Below are positions 34,784 to 46,480 of a stretch of DNA of 64,000 nucleotides, one piece after another (positions within the stretch are counted from its first letter, which is position 1; each line of letters starts with the position of its first letter). The position numbers were made by a program, and so were the translations under genes. Where the stretch lies: assembly GCA_027625915.1 (NCBI GenBank), contig JANTQA010000048.1, positions 5,853,001 to 5,917,000 on the forward strand, given 5' to 3'. The DNA comes from Anaeramoeba flamelloides. Its lineage: Eukaryota > Metamonada > Anaeramoebidae. The notes under the pieces were generated by a model. The model was not told where the DNA came from and ran no database searches. It saw nothing but the letters and a program-made list of their open reading frames with translations.

Positions 34784-36340
34784 ATTATCAATTTTCTTTT
34801 CTTTTTTTTTTAATTTAGAATCTAAAAGATCGCACCACAATAAAAAATACTTATCATTAAAAACAATTTCCGTTTAAAATCAAAAATTATTTCTCTTCTT
34901 AATAAAGCTCAAAAATTAATTTTTTTTTAAGGATTTTTTTGCTTTTTGAAATTCTTTTTCTTTTTAATTCTTTCCAAAAAAAAAAAAAAAATATTTTTTT
35001 CTTTTTTTCACTTCCCAAGATGCTTCAATCAAGATTTCTTTGTTAATGATTTTCTTGAAATCAAAAATTTTTCAAAAAACACAAACAGCTGTTGAGCAAT
35101 TCTATTAAAGAATTGGCATTGATTTCCAAAACAAATGCTTTCATTATTCAACCAAAAATTTTTTTCTCGTTGACAAGATCACAAAATATAATAATTGTGT
35201 GCACTCACGAGTCATCGAACGATTGAAGACGTGTCCATAAATTTCTGATAAAGATCAACCTTACTCATACACTTTCTTTATTGACTAGTGCTTTTCAAAA
35301 TTCAATAATTGGGTTTCTACGGCTGTTTTAAAAAAGTGAGGAATAACAATCTTGCAATGTGTTGCTCAAACTGTTAATCTGACTCTTTTTTATTAGTTTT
35401 AGCAACAATTTTAAAAGCTTTTAGTTACTTACTTTATTTAAATACACAAAAACAATTCAATTACTGTCTTTATTGCTTTGGTTTGGAAATAATCTTCTTG
35501 TTAACAATCAAGTTTGACCTGGAAGAACGAAAAAAATGATATTGTTTGAAGGGGTATAGGGTGATATTGGGGAGTTCGAAGAACGACGATTAATATCATC
35601 ATATTAGCACTACAACATGATCGTTTTTTGAGTCTGGAAGGGGATCCAAAACGAAGAATAATAACGGGTGATTGTTTGAGCCTATGAAAACAATATGAGT
35701 TGCTATTTCTTTTTCGAAATAAGGAATCAACCCCATCGAAACATAGAAAGAACAAACAGATAAAAACTATAAATAAATGCTAATTTGTTATTTTTCAATA
35801 ATATTTTGAATGAACTTATTATTCAAAAGACCTTTTTCTCCAAACTGAACGATTGAATTCATTGAAGTTAAATTGTACATTTTGAATTCAATAAAGATAA
35901 AATTTGGTTTGAATTCCCGCAGAGATAAACTAGATTGCCCCGTTTTCAATAATCACCATTTTCTCTTTTTGTGATGTGTGAAGAAGCATCCCAAAGGTGA
36001 TTAATACATAAAATACCGCATCTACTGAGTGTTCTTAACAATGACTGGTTTGTACCGTTTTCCAAAATTACCGAACTTGAACTTGAAAAAATATTTTTTT
36101 TTTTAAAAATTTTAAATTTTCTTTTTTTGTCTTTTTGAAATTCTTCATAAATGATCTCTTTTAAACACCATAAATAAGCTGTTGTTTCTCCAAGTGTAGC
36201 CAAGTAACGTCAAGTGCCGAGTTTTTTTTTTTAATTCCTGTTTTTGTTTCAAAAATTTATTGGTTTTCTGATCAAAACAATAATTGAAAAAAAGCCAACT
36301 TGAAGTGCTTATGTTTTTTTTCTTTGTGAAATAAACTGTA
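34784..36340. other. Intergenic region with GC-elevated patches
   Basis: After the 3' flank of the ubiquitin gene, AT-rich DNA is broken by two stretches of clearly higher GC (about 35500-35760 and 35940-36060). The minus strand has broken open frames there, including FEKEIATHIVFIGSNNHPLL and SVDAVFYVLITFGMLLHTSQ, but no continuous gene could be assembled. They may be remnants or exons of an unrecognised minus-strand gene. From about 36190 the sequence turns into GGCACT cluster DNA, which is the LINE target. Confidence 0.45.
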
Positions 36341-36356
36341 AAAATGTATTGATTTT

Positions 36357-38178
36357 TTTTTTTTTTTTTTTATTATTTAACGGAGGAGTTTTTAATTCCT
36401 CTTATTTGCCCGAATTCCTAAATTATGATTTAGGAATTTTGTTAAAGACTCAAAAATAAATTTATTACCTATTAAGGCTAATAAATACAATGAATCTCTT
36501 TTTCTAATAATATCAAAAATAGTAATATTATTTTTTAATATATTAGAGATGTTAAATTTTTTTAATTCAGATATCCAGATTTTACGATTATTTTCATAGG
36601 CTGGGCAGTTCCAGAGAAAATGATCCAAATCTTCAATGATATTTATTTTTTTTGATTTTTTTGCATAATTTACAGTATTTTGATTTGTCCTTGTTCATAA
36701 CATAAGAATATCTATTTAAATAATTTGTAAAATTTCTGAGTTTTAAGATTGAAGTTGAGCCCTTCCATTTTAAGTATCTTTGTTGTTTGTTAATATTATT
36801 TTGAATAGAAATTATTTTTTAAATATTTATGAACTTTCCAACTTGGACTATTTTCCAGTTGTTTAATTCGATATTTCTCAAGTTCAAATTCTAATTCTTT
36901 TAGGGTGTCTGATTGCCAGTTAATATTTTCAAATTTCTGTTCTCTGAATTTGAGATTTTTTACTATTTCATGAAAACCCAAAAAGGTTAATTTTTGAATT
37001 AGTTTAAATCTTCTTTTATATATAGTTATTCTTGCTGAATCTATTTTTGCTTCAGTTTTATATATAAGTCTAGGAGAATGTGGATTTATTAATAAAAATT
37101 TTGTTACTTTTTTATTAATCCACAAATCTATATCATTGAAATCTTGTTTTGTCAAATCAAATATTTCTAATCCATATAACAATTGACTATGTAAGACCGC
37201 TTTAAAAAAATGAATTTTCAATCCATTAGTAAATTTCTTTTGTTGTAAAATATTAGTTATTTTTTTAAAATTGGTTTTAACTTTATCAAGGTTAAATTTT
37301 AAATGAGTTTTTTTTATCTAACCAAATCCCAAGATATAATATTTCTTTTGGATTGGTAGTTTTTTTCGTTTTATCATCATTTGGATTCATACCAAAATGT
37401 CGAATAATTCTATATATTTTTTCAATCTGATAATTTATTTCTATCAGAGATCCTTTCATGATTAGTATCAAATCATCTGCAAACATTTGAACATGTATCG
37501 CTAATGGTTTGAGTTTATCTAAGAGAAAATGAGTAATAAATCCAAATAGTAAAGGGGATAATGGATCTCCTTGATACACTCCCATTCCCTCTTTTGAATA
37601 ATAAGCTAATAAAAAATTTATTACTATTTCATTTTTTATAAAATTTTTTAGTGAGTAATAAATAAGTGAGTGATGGATAGAATCAAAGCATTTTTGTATA
37701 TCTATTGTAACAATATAAATGTTATATTTTTTAAATTTGTTTTTTATTTTATTAAATTCATTGAATAGATTTAGAACTGCAATTCTTGTATCGAATTTTT
37801 TTTTAAAACCAAATTGGTTTTTTGAAACTAAATCCCAAGAGTCTTGGATTCCCGCATATAATAATTTAAGAAAAAATCTTGGGAGCGTTTGATTAATTGA
37901 TATTGGTCGATAATTAAGTGGTATCCCTTCGTCCCCTGATTTATGAATAAATAATAAATTTCTTTTTTTAATAAAATGGATATTTTTTTGAGAAATATCA
38001 TTAATCCAATTTAGAAATATTTTTTGAATTGTTTTTATAAAACTTTCGTAATTTAAATAAAAATCACTGTTTTGATTTTTTATTGATTTATATTGGAATA
38101 TTTTATCAAATTCTTTTACTGATTTATTTTTTTGATATTTCATTATTTCTTTAATTTTTTTAGTTGAAAATATTTCCT
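36357..38178 (-). mobile_element. 5'-truncated LINE (non-LTR retrotransposon)
   Basis: The insertion reads on the minus strand from about 38178 to a poly(A) tract (T-run 36353-36371 on the plus strand). The 16-bp AAAATGTATTGATTTT occurs directly on both sides (36341-36356 and 38179-38194), the target duplication of target-primed reverse transcription. Only the reverse-transcriptase part and 3' end are present; the endonuclease and any ORF1 are missing, so this is a typical 5'-truncated copy. It landed in GGCACT cluster DNA. A shorter relative is at 11085-11258. Confidence 0.9.
36392..38143 (-). pseudogene. LINE reverse transcriptase ORF fragment
   Basis: Three reading-frame segments cover one protein. 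The first (38143-37292) has the RT core: LLFIHKSGDEGIPLNYRPIS, QFGFKKKFDTR, VTIDIQKCFDSIHHSL (motif A region with catalytic Asp), GVYQGDPLSPLLFGF (motif B) and QMFADDLILIM (motif C, catalytic DD). The second (37221-36796) is the thumb with HSQLLYGLEIF. The third (36628-36392) is the C-terminal end with DHFLWNCP; the residues CKLCKK just upstream complete a C-x2-C...H-x4-C knuckle typical of LINE C-termini. Frames shift near 37312 and near 36640, both in A-rich runs, so the copy is inactive. The FADDL form would fit L1-type clades, but the clade was not established. Confidence 0.85.
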
Positions 38179-41100
38179 AAAATGTATTGATTTTCTAATC
38201 AAAAATAAAAATAACAAAAAAATCAATTTAATTTTCCAGAATTTAAAAGAATAGAGAAAAATATTTGATTTTACTCAATTCCTTTAAAGTCAGGAAAACC
38301 TAACGAAAGTGTCCGCGGGGTGGCTAGTTTTTTTTTAATTTCAGAAATTAAAAGAAAATTTTTGAATTTTTTTTTTGATTTTAGGAAAAAAAAAACATTA
38401 TGGCACTTTTCCAGAATCAAAAGAATAGAGAGAAATCAAAGATTTTACACAGATCTTTTGTATTCTAGACAATTCAATGAAAAAATATTTAAAGTTGGGG
38501 AACTCAACTTTGATTTTAAACCCCTGGAATTTTACAAATTGTGTAAACAGGTACTCTAATGTTACAAAAATAAATAAAATTTTACGAGCTAATTAAAAAA
38601 ATTTAGAATTTCTACTTAATTGAAGATTAAGAACTTTTTGGATGGAAATGCCCAGTTTATGAAAAAAAAAAAACACATAATCTGGATAGTTGAATTAAAT
38701 AAATAAATAATAAATCTAATAAATTAAATAATAATATCTTCTTAATATTATGTTAAAAAAACTTTGATTTTTATTCCCCTCCTGGATAATAAACTTATAA
38801 GTGTTATTAAATAAATAGAATTGAAAATAGAAGTATTAGGATAAACAATATATGTTACTAGTTCACAATTAAAGAATATTAAAAAATAAATGAACTTTTT
38901 TATATTTTTTATTTTGAAAAAATATCTCAAAGTTTTTTTTGTCAATGATATATATTTTTAATCAATAGGTATTTTTTTCTTGAAAGGTATATTGTTTTCT
39001 AACAATGAAGGGGAGTTTATACCATTTCCAAACTTATCTCTCAAACCAAGTACTTTTTTTTTATGTTGTATTTTTACTTTAAAAAAATCTTTATACAAAA
39101 GAACGAAAAATGATTTTTTTATCCTTTCTTGGGAGTTTAACACCCTAAAACTCTTGTTGATGTGTCACCAAGTGCAGTACCGAACCCAGTTTTTCATAAA
39201 TTAACAAGAATTGAGTAAGATTTGGAATCAAAGTTCTATTATTATAAATTCAGGTGAATGCAAGGCCACTGGATACTTTTTTATTTATGTTATACAAATA
39301 TTATTATGCTATTATGATTATTTTAATTTTAATTTTTTTTTTTTTTTCCATATTTTATTTTTCCAATATTTCCTTTAATTCTTGCTTTTTCCTAATAAAT
39401 AAAGAAAATTCCGTTTTTCAAAATCTTCATAGTTTAGAAGAAAAACCTTTTATGTCTAGAATACAAAAAAAAATATAAAAACAAAAAAATTAGTTAAATT
39501 ATAAAACAATAACTTTAAATACTATTGTGATCCTTAATCTTATTCATAAATACTTTATTTTTTATGATAAAATTTAACATAAAATTATTTCATAAAATAT
39601 CACAAATATAAAGTTTAGGTTTTAAAAACAGTAAATAACAAATTTTGTTATTAATTAAAATGTCATATGAAAAAAAAAAAAAAAGAAAAGAAAGGGCATA
39701 AAACATATATTTCAAATAAAAACAGTGTTTTTTTTTTTTCAAGTAGTTGTTTCAACGAATATCATCTGATTCAGTATCCAATAGTATAAATAAGTTAAAA
39801 TCAATTTTGAAAGAAAACTCGTCAATATTGCTTGGAAAATTTAAATTATGTTTGAAATTTGTGGTAATATTTTTGTAATTTCCAGAATTTATTTTGAATT
39901 TTTTTATTTTTTTGGTGACTAATTATCAAAAAATTTAAATCATGGATTAAATCTGTTCAAAATTTTAGTGTAATTTTGTACTTTTGTTGAAATTTTGTTT
40001 TTATTTTATAATTATAACATAACTTTATGAAAACTATGCTCTAAATTTGAAGGAAAATTTCACATTTAATCCTTCATTTTTTGATTTTGTTTTCTAATAA
40101 AGGGGTTTATAGAATTCAACATCATATTTATTTTTGTTTATAGCCCATTGATATGATCTTTTAATGTATGTGTCTTCTATAAGAAAAAAGAACCCTTTTT
40201 GATTTTAAAATACTTATTCAAAATAGTCTTCAGGGTTATTTTAATTCATAATAGTTTCTCAAGTAATTTAAATATTTGCATTTTCTTGATTTCTAAATTT
40301 CACCAAAGGTTTAAAATTGATGAGATTCAGAATATTTAAAGAGATAACAATTGGAAAGGTTAATATTTTTTGAATTTATCTGTCAAATAGGATAATATTT
40401 TCAAATTTTTACTGGTTTTTTTCAATTGAAAAAAAAATGAAATTATGTAGGTTTTGAAAGTTTCAGGTTTGAGATTGTTTTGTAAAAAGAAGTATGATTT
40501 TTTAAAAATAGATCAGATCCGAAAAATTACAATACAATAGAATCATTAAATTTTGTTAATTGAATTCAAAATAGAATGGTTTATTGTCTAATCTTGATTT
40601 TAACACAAATTTTGAGCGGTTTACAAAAATTTATTTTTATGGATTTTGTTTGATAATTTCGACTTTAAAAATTTGATTTTCGTTATTCTGGCAAAATTTA
40701 TAATGATTTTTCCAGTGATTTTACCATCTTCTAAATGATTCCAACAATTTAGATAAAAATAAAAATATTTACCAGTAATTAATGATCTCTTGAAAATCCC
40801 AATGTTAGTCTTTTAAAAATTGCTTCCTTTCAGATTCTTTCCTTTAAATGGAATTATCTTTCTTTTGCAAATAATTCGAATAAAATTATTTTATTAAATG
40901 GCTTTTCGAAAAAATGGTCAATAATATTTGAAAACAAGGGAACGATTTCACAATAATTTTGTTATTTATTTTGGTAAATAAATAAAACCATAAAAATTTT
41001 GACAAATTTTGCTTTTCTCTCAAGAGAAATGTGTGTTTATAAACAAACTGAGAAATTAGTCAATTTTGTATTCAAGAGGCAAACCAATTTGCAAAAGCTA

Positions 41101-41192
41101 ATATGAAACTAATACTTTTAATTCCAAAATAAGAAATCATTTTTTTACTTTTCTTTGGTTAAAAATAAATAAAATAAAATAAAGCTACCTGA
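38179..41192. other. Intergenic region upstream of HMG-CoA synthase
   Basis: Begins with GGCACT cluster DNA (to about 38330; another short piece with CCAAGTGCAGTACCGAACCC near 39165-39190). The overlapping ORFs at 38958-39204 on both strands lack recognisable motifs. A reversed mariner-like MITE occupies about 39695-40256. The last kilobase is AT-rich and should contain the promoter of the synthase gene; no defined motif was found. Confidence 0.5.
39695..40256 (-). mobile_element. Mariner-like MITE, diverged copy
   Basis: In reverse orientation it shows ATATTTCAAATAAAAACAGT, CAGTATCCAATAGTATAAAT, AATCAATTTTGAAAGAAAAC, then GTCTTCTATAAGAAAAAAGA, CTTTTTGATTTTAAAATAC and a GGGTTATTTTAATTC end, the same order as in 2770-3262. 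There is no intact TIR and no ORF; it is an old copy. Confidence 0.5.
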
Positions 41193-42644
41193 ATGAATTT
41201 TGGAATCATTGACATTGAGTTATATTTCCCCAAGGTGTATGTAAGCCAGTCTGAACTTGAAGACTATGACAATGTTTCGAAGGGCAAATATACGATTGGG
41301 CTTTTGCAGACAAACATGTCCTTCCCATTGGAGAATGAGGATACTGTGACGCTTGCTTTAAATGCGTTTGAACGGTTAGTCACGAGAAGCAACCTTGATC
41401 TAAATTCTGTGGGGAGGGTAGAAGTAGGCACGGAGTCTTCTGTGGATAAATCAAAATCGATCAAAACACATCTGATGAAGTTTTTTGAAAAGTCCGGCAA
41501 CAATGACGTGCTTGGTGTGGATAACATCAACGCTTGTTACGGTGCCACAGCCGCGCTTTTAAACACAATTAATTGGTTCCACTCTCCCTTTTATGGTGGC
41601 GGGTATGCGATAGTTGTCTCGACCGATATTGCCATCTATGCAAAGGGCCCCGCAAGGCCAACCGGCGGGTGCGGAGCCATTGCAATGCTAATTGGGCCAG
41701 ACGCGCCAATTGTGTTTGAAAAGGGTCACGGCTATTTGTCAAGTTATTTCTCGCACGATTGGGACTTTTACAAACCCAAAATGAGTTCAAGTTACCCAAT
41801 TGTTGACGGAAGGCTCTCAATCGGATGCTATCTTGAGGCGATCGATAACTGCTATGAGACATTTAAAAAAAAATATTACCTTTCTCACCAGAATACCAAA
41901 AAGAAAAACGAGACAGGAAACGGAATAAACGAGACGCAGATGGAGAAGGAGAAGGAGAAGGAGAAGGAGAAGAAGAAGAAGGAGAAAAGCAAAAGCAAGA
42001 ATTGCAAATTTGATCTGAATAAGGCCGATCATGTCTTATTCCATTCCCCATTTAACAAAATGGTTGTCAAGTCGTGGGCACGATTAAATTACCTCGAATG
42101 GTATGACAATGATCTCGACATTGAAGGGATCCAAGAGGAATTACGTAAGAAACCAAAATCTCAAACCAGAACGGACCGTTCGGTTGAGAACATTTTCAGG
42201 AAAGTGTCCAACCAAACCTATAAGGAGAAGATCGAAAAATCGAATTACATTTGCGCCCAGTGTGGCAACCTGTATACCGGGGCTCTCTATGGCGCCCTGA
42301 TCTCTTTGATCATTGATCAAAAAGAAAAAATTACAGGTAAACGAATTTTAATGTTTTCATATGGATCTGGGATTGCTTCTTCAATGTTCCTCTTGAAAGT
42401 AAGGAAATGCCCTACCAAAATAATCGAATCCTGTTCAAAGATCCCTGAAAGGCTAGAAAGTAGAACCAAAATAAACCCAGAAACGTATTCCGAAATTTTG
42501 AAAAATAGGGAAAACGATAAATTCAAGCAACTCCCTTACAATCCGGAATGGCAAAACAAATATATGTGGCAAAATTCTTGGTATTTAAAACAAATAGATG
42601 AAAAATGTAGAAGAGTATATGAAAAATCCAATACGTTCAATTGA
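41193..42644 (+). CDS. HMGCS: Hydroxymethylglutaryl-CoA synthase
   Basis: This enzyme condenses acetyl-CoA with acetoacetyl-CoA to HMG-CoA, the entry to the mevalonate (isoprenoid/sterol) pathway; no organelle or peroxisomal signal is evident, so the cytosol is likely. The 483-residue product has the catalytic triad in its usual motifs: Glu81 (VGTESSVDKSKS), Cys115 (NACYGATAAL) and His284 (LFHSPFNKMV). Other family blocks are ARPTGGCGAIAMLIGP (154-169), YPIVDGRLSIGCYL, GNLYTGALYGAL and a C-terminal WYLKQIDEKCRRVYEK. A Lys/Glu low-complexity insert (about 231-270) lengthens the loop before His284. The gene is intronless and GC-rich relative to its flanks. The start aligns with the usual GIIDIELYFP N-terminus. 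Confidence 0.97.
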   Translation: MNFGIIDIELYFPKVYVSQSELEDYDNVSKGKYTIGLLQTNMSFPLENEDTVTLALNAFERLVTRSNLDLNSVGRVEVGTESSVDKSKSIKTHLMKFFEKSGNNDVLGVDNINACYGATAALLNTINWFHSPFYGGGYAIVVSTDIAIYAKGPARPTGGCGAIAMLIGPDAPIVFEKGHGYLSSYFSHDWDFYKPKMSSSYPIVDGRLSIGCYLEAIDNCYETFKKKYYLSHQNTKKKNETGNGINETQMEKEKEKEKEKKKKEKSKSKNCKFDLNKADHVLFHSPFNKMVVKSWARLNYLEWYDNDLDIEGIQEELRKKPKSQTRTDRSVENIFRKVSNQTYKEKIEKSNYICAQCGNLYTGALYGALISLIIDQKEKITGKRILMFSYGSGIASSMFLLKVRKCPTKIIESCSKIPERLESRTKINPETYSEILKNRENDKFKQLPYNPEWQNKYMWQNSWYLKQIDEKCRRVYEKSNTFN

Positions 42645-45600
42645 TTTTTAAAGATATTGCTTTTCTTTTTTGTTTATTTTTGTTCCTTTGATATTTTATA
42701 TATTTTTATTTTGTTTTATTAATAAAACAATAGATATTAACGAATTTTTAAAGTTAAAGTTCCGTTTTTTTTTTTTTTTTTTTGATCTTTTACTGAAATT
42801 CTCAAAAGATTTTAACAGGTCCAAGTTTTTGTTTCTTAGAATAATTATTGTTAACAGTAATATCACTTTTAAAACCAAACTTTGTAACAGATATATATAT
42901 ATATATATATTCTTACAAGAGTCTTCAATTCTCACAGTTAAAAAAGAAGACATAATATTTTAATTACTTTTTGAAAAGGAAAAGTAGAGAAAATTATAGA
43001 AACCCAATCAAAACTTTAGATAACTTTTTGGTTTTTATTTCACAACAATCAATATTGCAATTTTACTGTTTTATAAATTCTAAATTTGTTATATAAGATA
43101 TCCCAAATGATAAATTTTGATATGATTTTATTTGAGAATATTTTCGTTTTGAAAGGCACAATTTAATTTTCTAGTAAGAGTTTTAATAGGGTAAAATAAC
43201 ATTTTTTCATACTCTATAAATAAACATTTTTAGTCAAAAATACTTTTTTATTTCTAAAAAGATAATTCATACATTTTTTTTTTTTTTTTTTTTTCGAAGA
43301 TTGCATAGATATCGTTATAATCAAATTACCAAACCCTTTTAAAGTTTGAAAAAAAAAAATGTTAACTGAAAAACAAAATAATTTATTTAATCTAAAATCT
43401 TCCATTGTTCTAATATATACCTTAAAACACTGTGTTTGCCTGAATTTCATCAAGTTTAAAATAAAAGATTCCAAATGATATTGATGTGTTAATATATTTA
43501 TTTTCTTATTTACCTTTAATACAGGTTTTAATTAAAATATAAAGTTAAACTAGTTCAAAGATAAAGTAGTTGTGTTATTATATTGATTGTTTTTTGATTT
43601 TGTAAATAAAAATAATTTTTATTTTTACATTTTTTTTCAAGATTTTTATTTTTTTTTAAATCAAAAATTTTGTTACAATAATAGTAATTAAAAACACAAT
43701 ATATTTGTTTATGAACAATAACCACTAAACAACGATGTAATTTTATTATAAAAAAAAACAAAAAAAATATATATATTATTGAAAAATTTTCATTTTTTGT
43801 TTAGATAAAATTTTAATAAATATTAAATCAAGAGAAAAATGAAAATTAATTTCATTAGGTCAAAATTACAAATTTAATATAATTAATTTTATAAAAATTC
43901 AATTTAATGAATACAAATTAATTGAAAAAAACAAAAGAAAAAAAAATTGTAAAATAATTTCTATTTATTACCTTCGAATTAAATCTATAAAAACTTTTTT
44001 AATAGATACAGTAATCAACTGAAAATTTTAAAATAATAATAAAAAATAACTTTCAAATAATATTCAAGATAATATAATAATCTTCGAAACTAGAATTTTT
44101 TTTCGAATTTTGTTATTTATAATGATTTGAATAAAATATTTGTAAAATTTAAATTTTTAATTTAAATTAATCAAGATCTTTGGAAAGTAAATCTTAATCA
44201 ATATCTCCTATTATTCAATAATTTTGTTTATTTTTTACCTAGATTTTAAAAATTGAAAAATTAAAACATAGTAAAAAATGAAAAAAAAATCACTTATTAA
44301 TCTGACATAAATAGTTAGTTCAATCATTTAAATTTTAAAAAAATTCTTGTTGAAAAAACTAAAAAAATTTACAATGAAAAAAAATATTATTTTTTTTTTA
44401 CCAATTTAATATCTATTTTTTTATTTATTAATTATGTATTTAAGTTATACAATAAGTTTTTTAAAGGATATATGTCCCCCCCCCTCTATATGAAAAAAAA
44501 ATAATTAACTCAAATATCAATTACTTAACGAATAATAGAAGGGTAGCTACTTCCTTTAAACCTTTTCTTTAAAAGAATTTATAAAGTTACATAAAAATGA
44601 AAAAAGATGTTTTAGATTTATTGTTGTTGTTTTTGGACCAAAGGATTGATTGAATTTTTAACATAATTAGCAATAAATACATTAAAAGTCTATATTCCAT
44701 TCATGATTGAATCAAGAATCTTTGATTTTAGTTTTTGAATAAAAATAATTTTTAGTTTGATATCTGTTTTTTGAACTAAAAATTTTTTTACTTTTAAAAA
44801 ATATTGCTGAATTAGCCTAAATTCATCAAATATTATATTGTATTTCATTTTTTATCATGATATTTTTACATTAATTACAATATTTTGACAAGTATTTCTG
44901 AAATTTTTAGAGTAACATGATTTTTTATATTGATAGTATTGATTATCGTGATATTATACAAATTATAATTAATCTTAGTAATCGCCTTTTTTAAAAATTA
45001 ATTACCCATTTTTAAGAAATTTTAGTGTGATGATAAAGATTTGACCAAATATTTTTATTTTTTTAAAAAATATAAATTGTGTTATTTTTAGTTATGATGG
45101 TAAGTTTTTTCCTTTGATTTCTTGTTTTTTTTTTTTTAAAAAAATATGTTATAAAGTTAACTCAATAGAAAAATACTCACAGTAATTTCCAGGTTTTTTA
45201 AACAGATCAATAACCTATACACTTATTAAACTATTGAAATCGTTGTATATTTATTATAAATTAAAGTATATTAAAATTGGAAGTGAGCTAAAATAGTACT
45301 CTGTATACCTACTATCTCTAAAATTTCTGTTAATTAAATAGTATTAAAAAATGATATCTTAATTAAAAATGTAACTTAGAGTTGGTTTCACTTTTAATAC
45401 ATAAACTTTTAGGCCAAATTTTAGAAACAAAATAATCTCAAATATAAGTATATTTTTTATAATTTTTTTAAACAAATTATTTCACTAAAAATTTGAATTT
45501 TATATCTTAATTTGAGATTTTTTTTTTTGGTATTAAATTTAGTTGAAAGTTTGTGTCTTAAAAGTGGAATAGATTGTATATTAATAAAAAATAACACGAT

Positions 45601-46480
45601 TTTATATGAAAAAATCTAAATATAAAGAAAAAATCTAAACATTGAATTATAAATATTAAGACTCCAAAGTTGAAGAAAAATCGAACATAAAGTTATCTAA
45701 AAAGGAGAAAATTTTATTTATTTTAAAAAAAAAGGGAGGTTTTTTTTAAAAATAAAATAATTAACCTATAGATTATTTTTATAAATTATTTTAACACCTT
45801 AAAAATAAATTGATACTACAACTTTCTTTATAAAAGTGAAACAAAACTAAAAAGTCTTAATGTTTTTTATGTTAAATAATTATTGAGTTAATCTTGAAAT
45901 TACAAAATGATATAAATAGTTACTTTTGGAAGTTCAAAATATGAATTTTTAATCATTCGAAATTAATATTATTTTGATTTTCTATTTTTAGATTTTGAAA
46001 AGTAATTAAAAAAAAAAATTTCAAAAATTGCAATTTTTAATTGTCAATCCTTAGTTAAAAAATCACATTATTTATTAGTTTAATTATATTTATATTATTT
46101 TTTCCAATTATTTGAACCAGGGAACACTAATACCATTTACTTTCAATTACAATATTCTTTAATTATAAAATAATCTATCAGGGGCCAGTACCTTAAATAA
46201 ATAAAATATTGAGCAAAAAAAAATTCTGTGAATTAACAGCCAAACCAAAAATTTCCTTTCATTAATTTTAATACTTTTTAGACATTTGTTAGAACTTTGA
46301 CTTCATTCAAAAGAACTTTAATCAAACAGATTATTTCTTTTAATTTTCCCACCTCAAATCTCTCAACCACGTTAATCATTTTTTTGATAATTATTTCCCT
46401 TGACCAACTATAAACAATTTCAAGAAAAACTGGATTGATTTCAAAATACCAACACTCTAAATTTTAAGAACCAAAAACAA
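42645..46480. other. Extremely AT-rich gene-free region
   Basis: No gene was found. The stretch 43500-46200 is among the most AT-rich of the window, with long runs of A, T and AATT-type words. It contains an (AT)n tract at 42889-42910, a TTAAGGCAC-family MITE (45382-45571), a C-run at 44476-44485 and a possible fragment (44830-44990) of the TIR element at 30112. The promoter of the downstream deubiquitinase should lie in the last few hundred bases. Confidence 0.6.
45382..45571. mobile_element. TTAAGGCAC-family MITE, diverged copy
   Basis: The left arm CACTTTTAATACATAAACTT with AAAATAATCTCAAATATAAG pairs with the right arm CTTAATTTGAGATTTTTTTT and GAAAGTTTGTGTCTTAAAAG. About 190 bp and no ORF. 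The order of blocks is the same as in 16505-16690. Confidence 0.6.

Noticed and set aside
35501-35755. Minus-strand 84-codon ORF as a complete protein
   Set aside because: The more protein-like sequence lies in another frame that stops early; no consistent gene model. Kept only as a GC anomaly.
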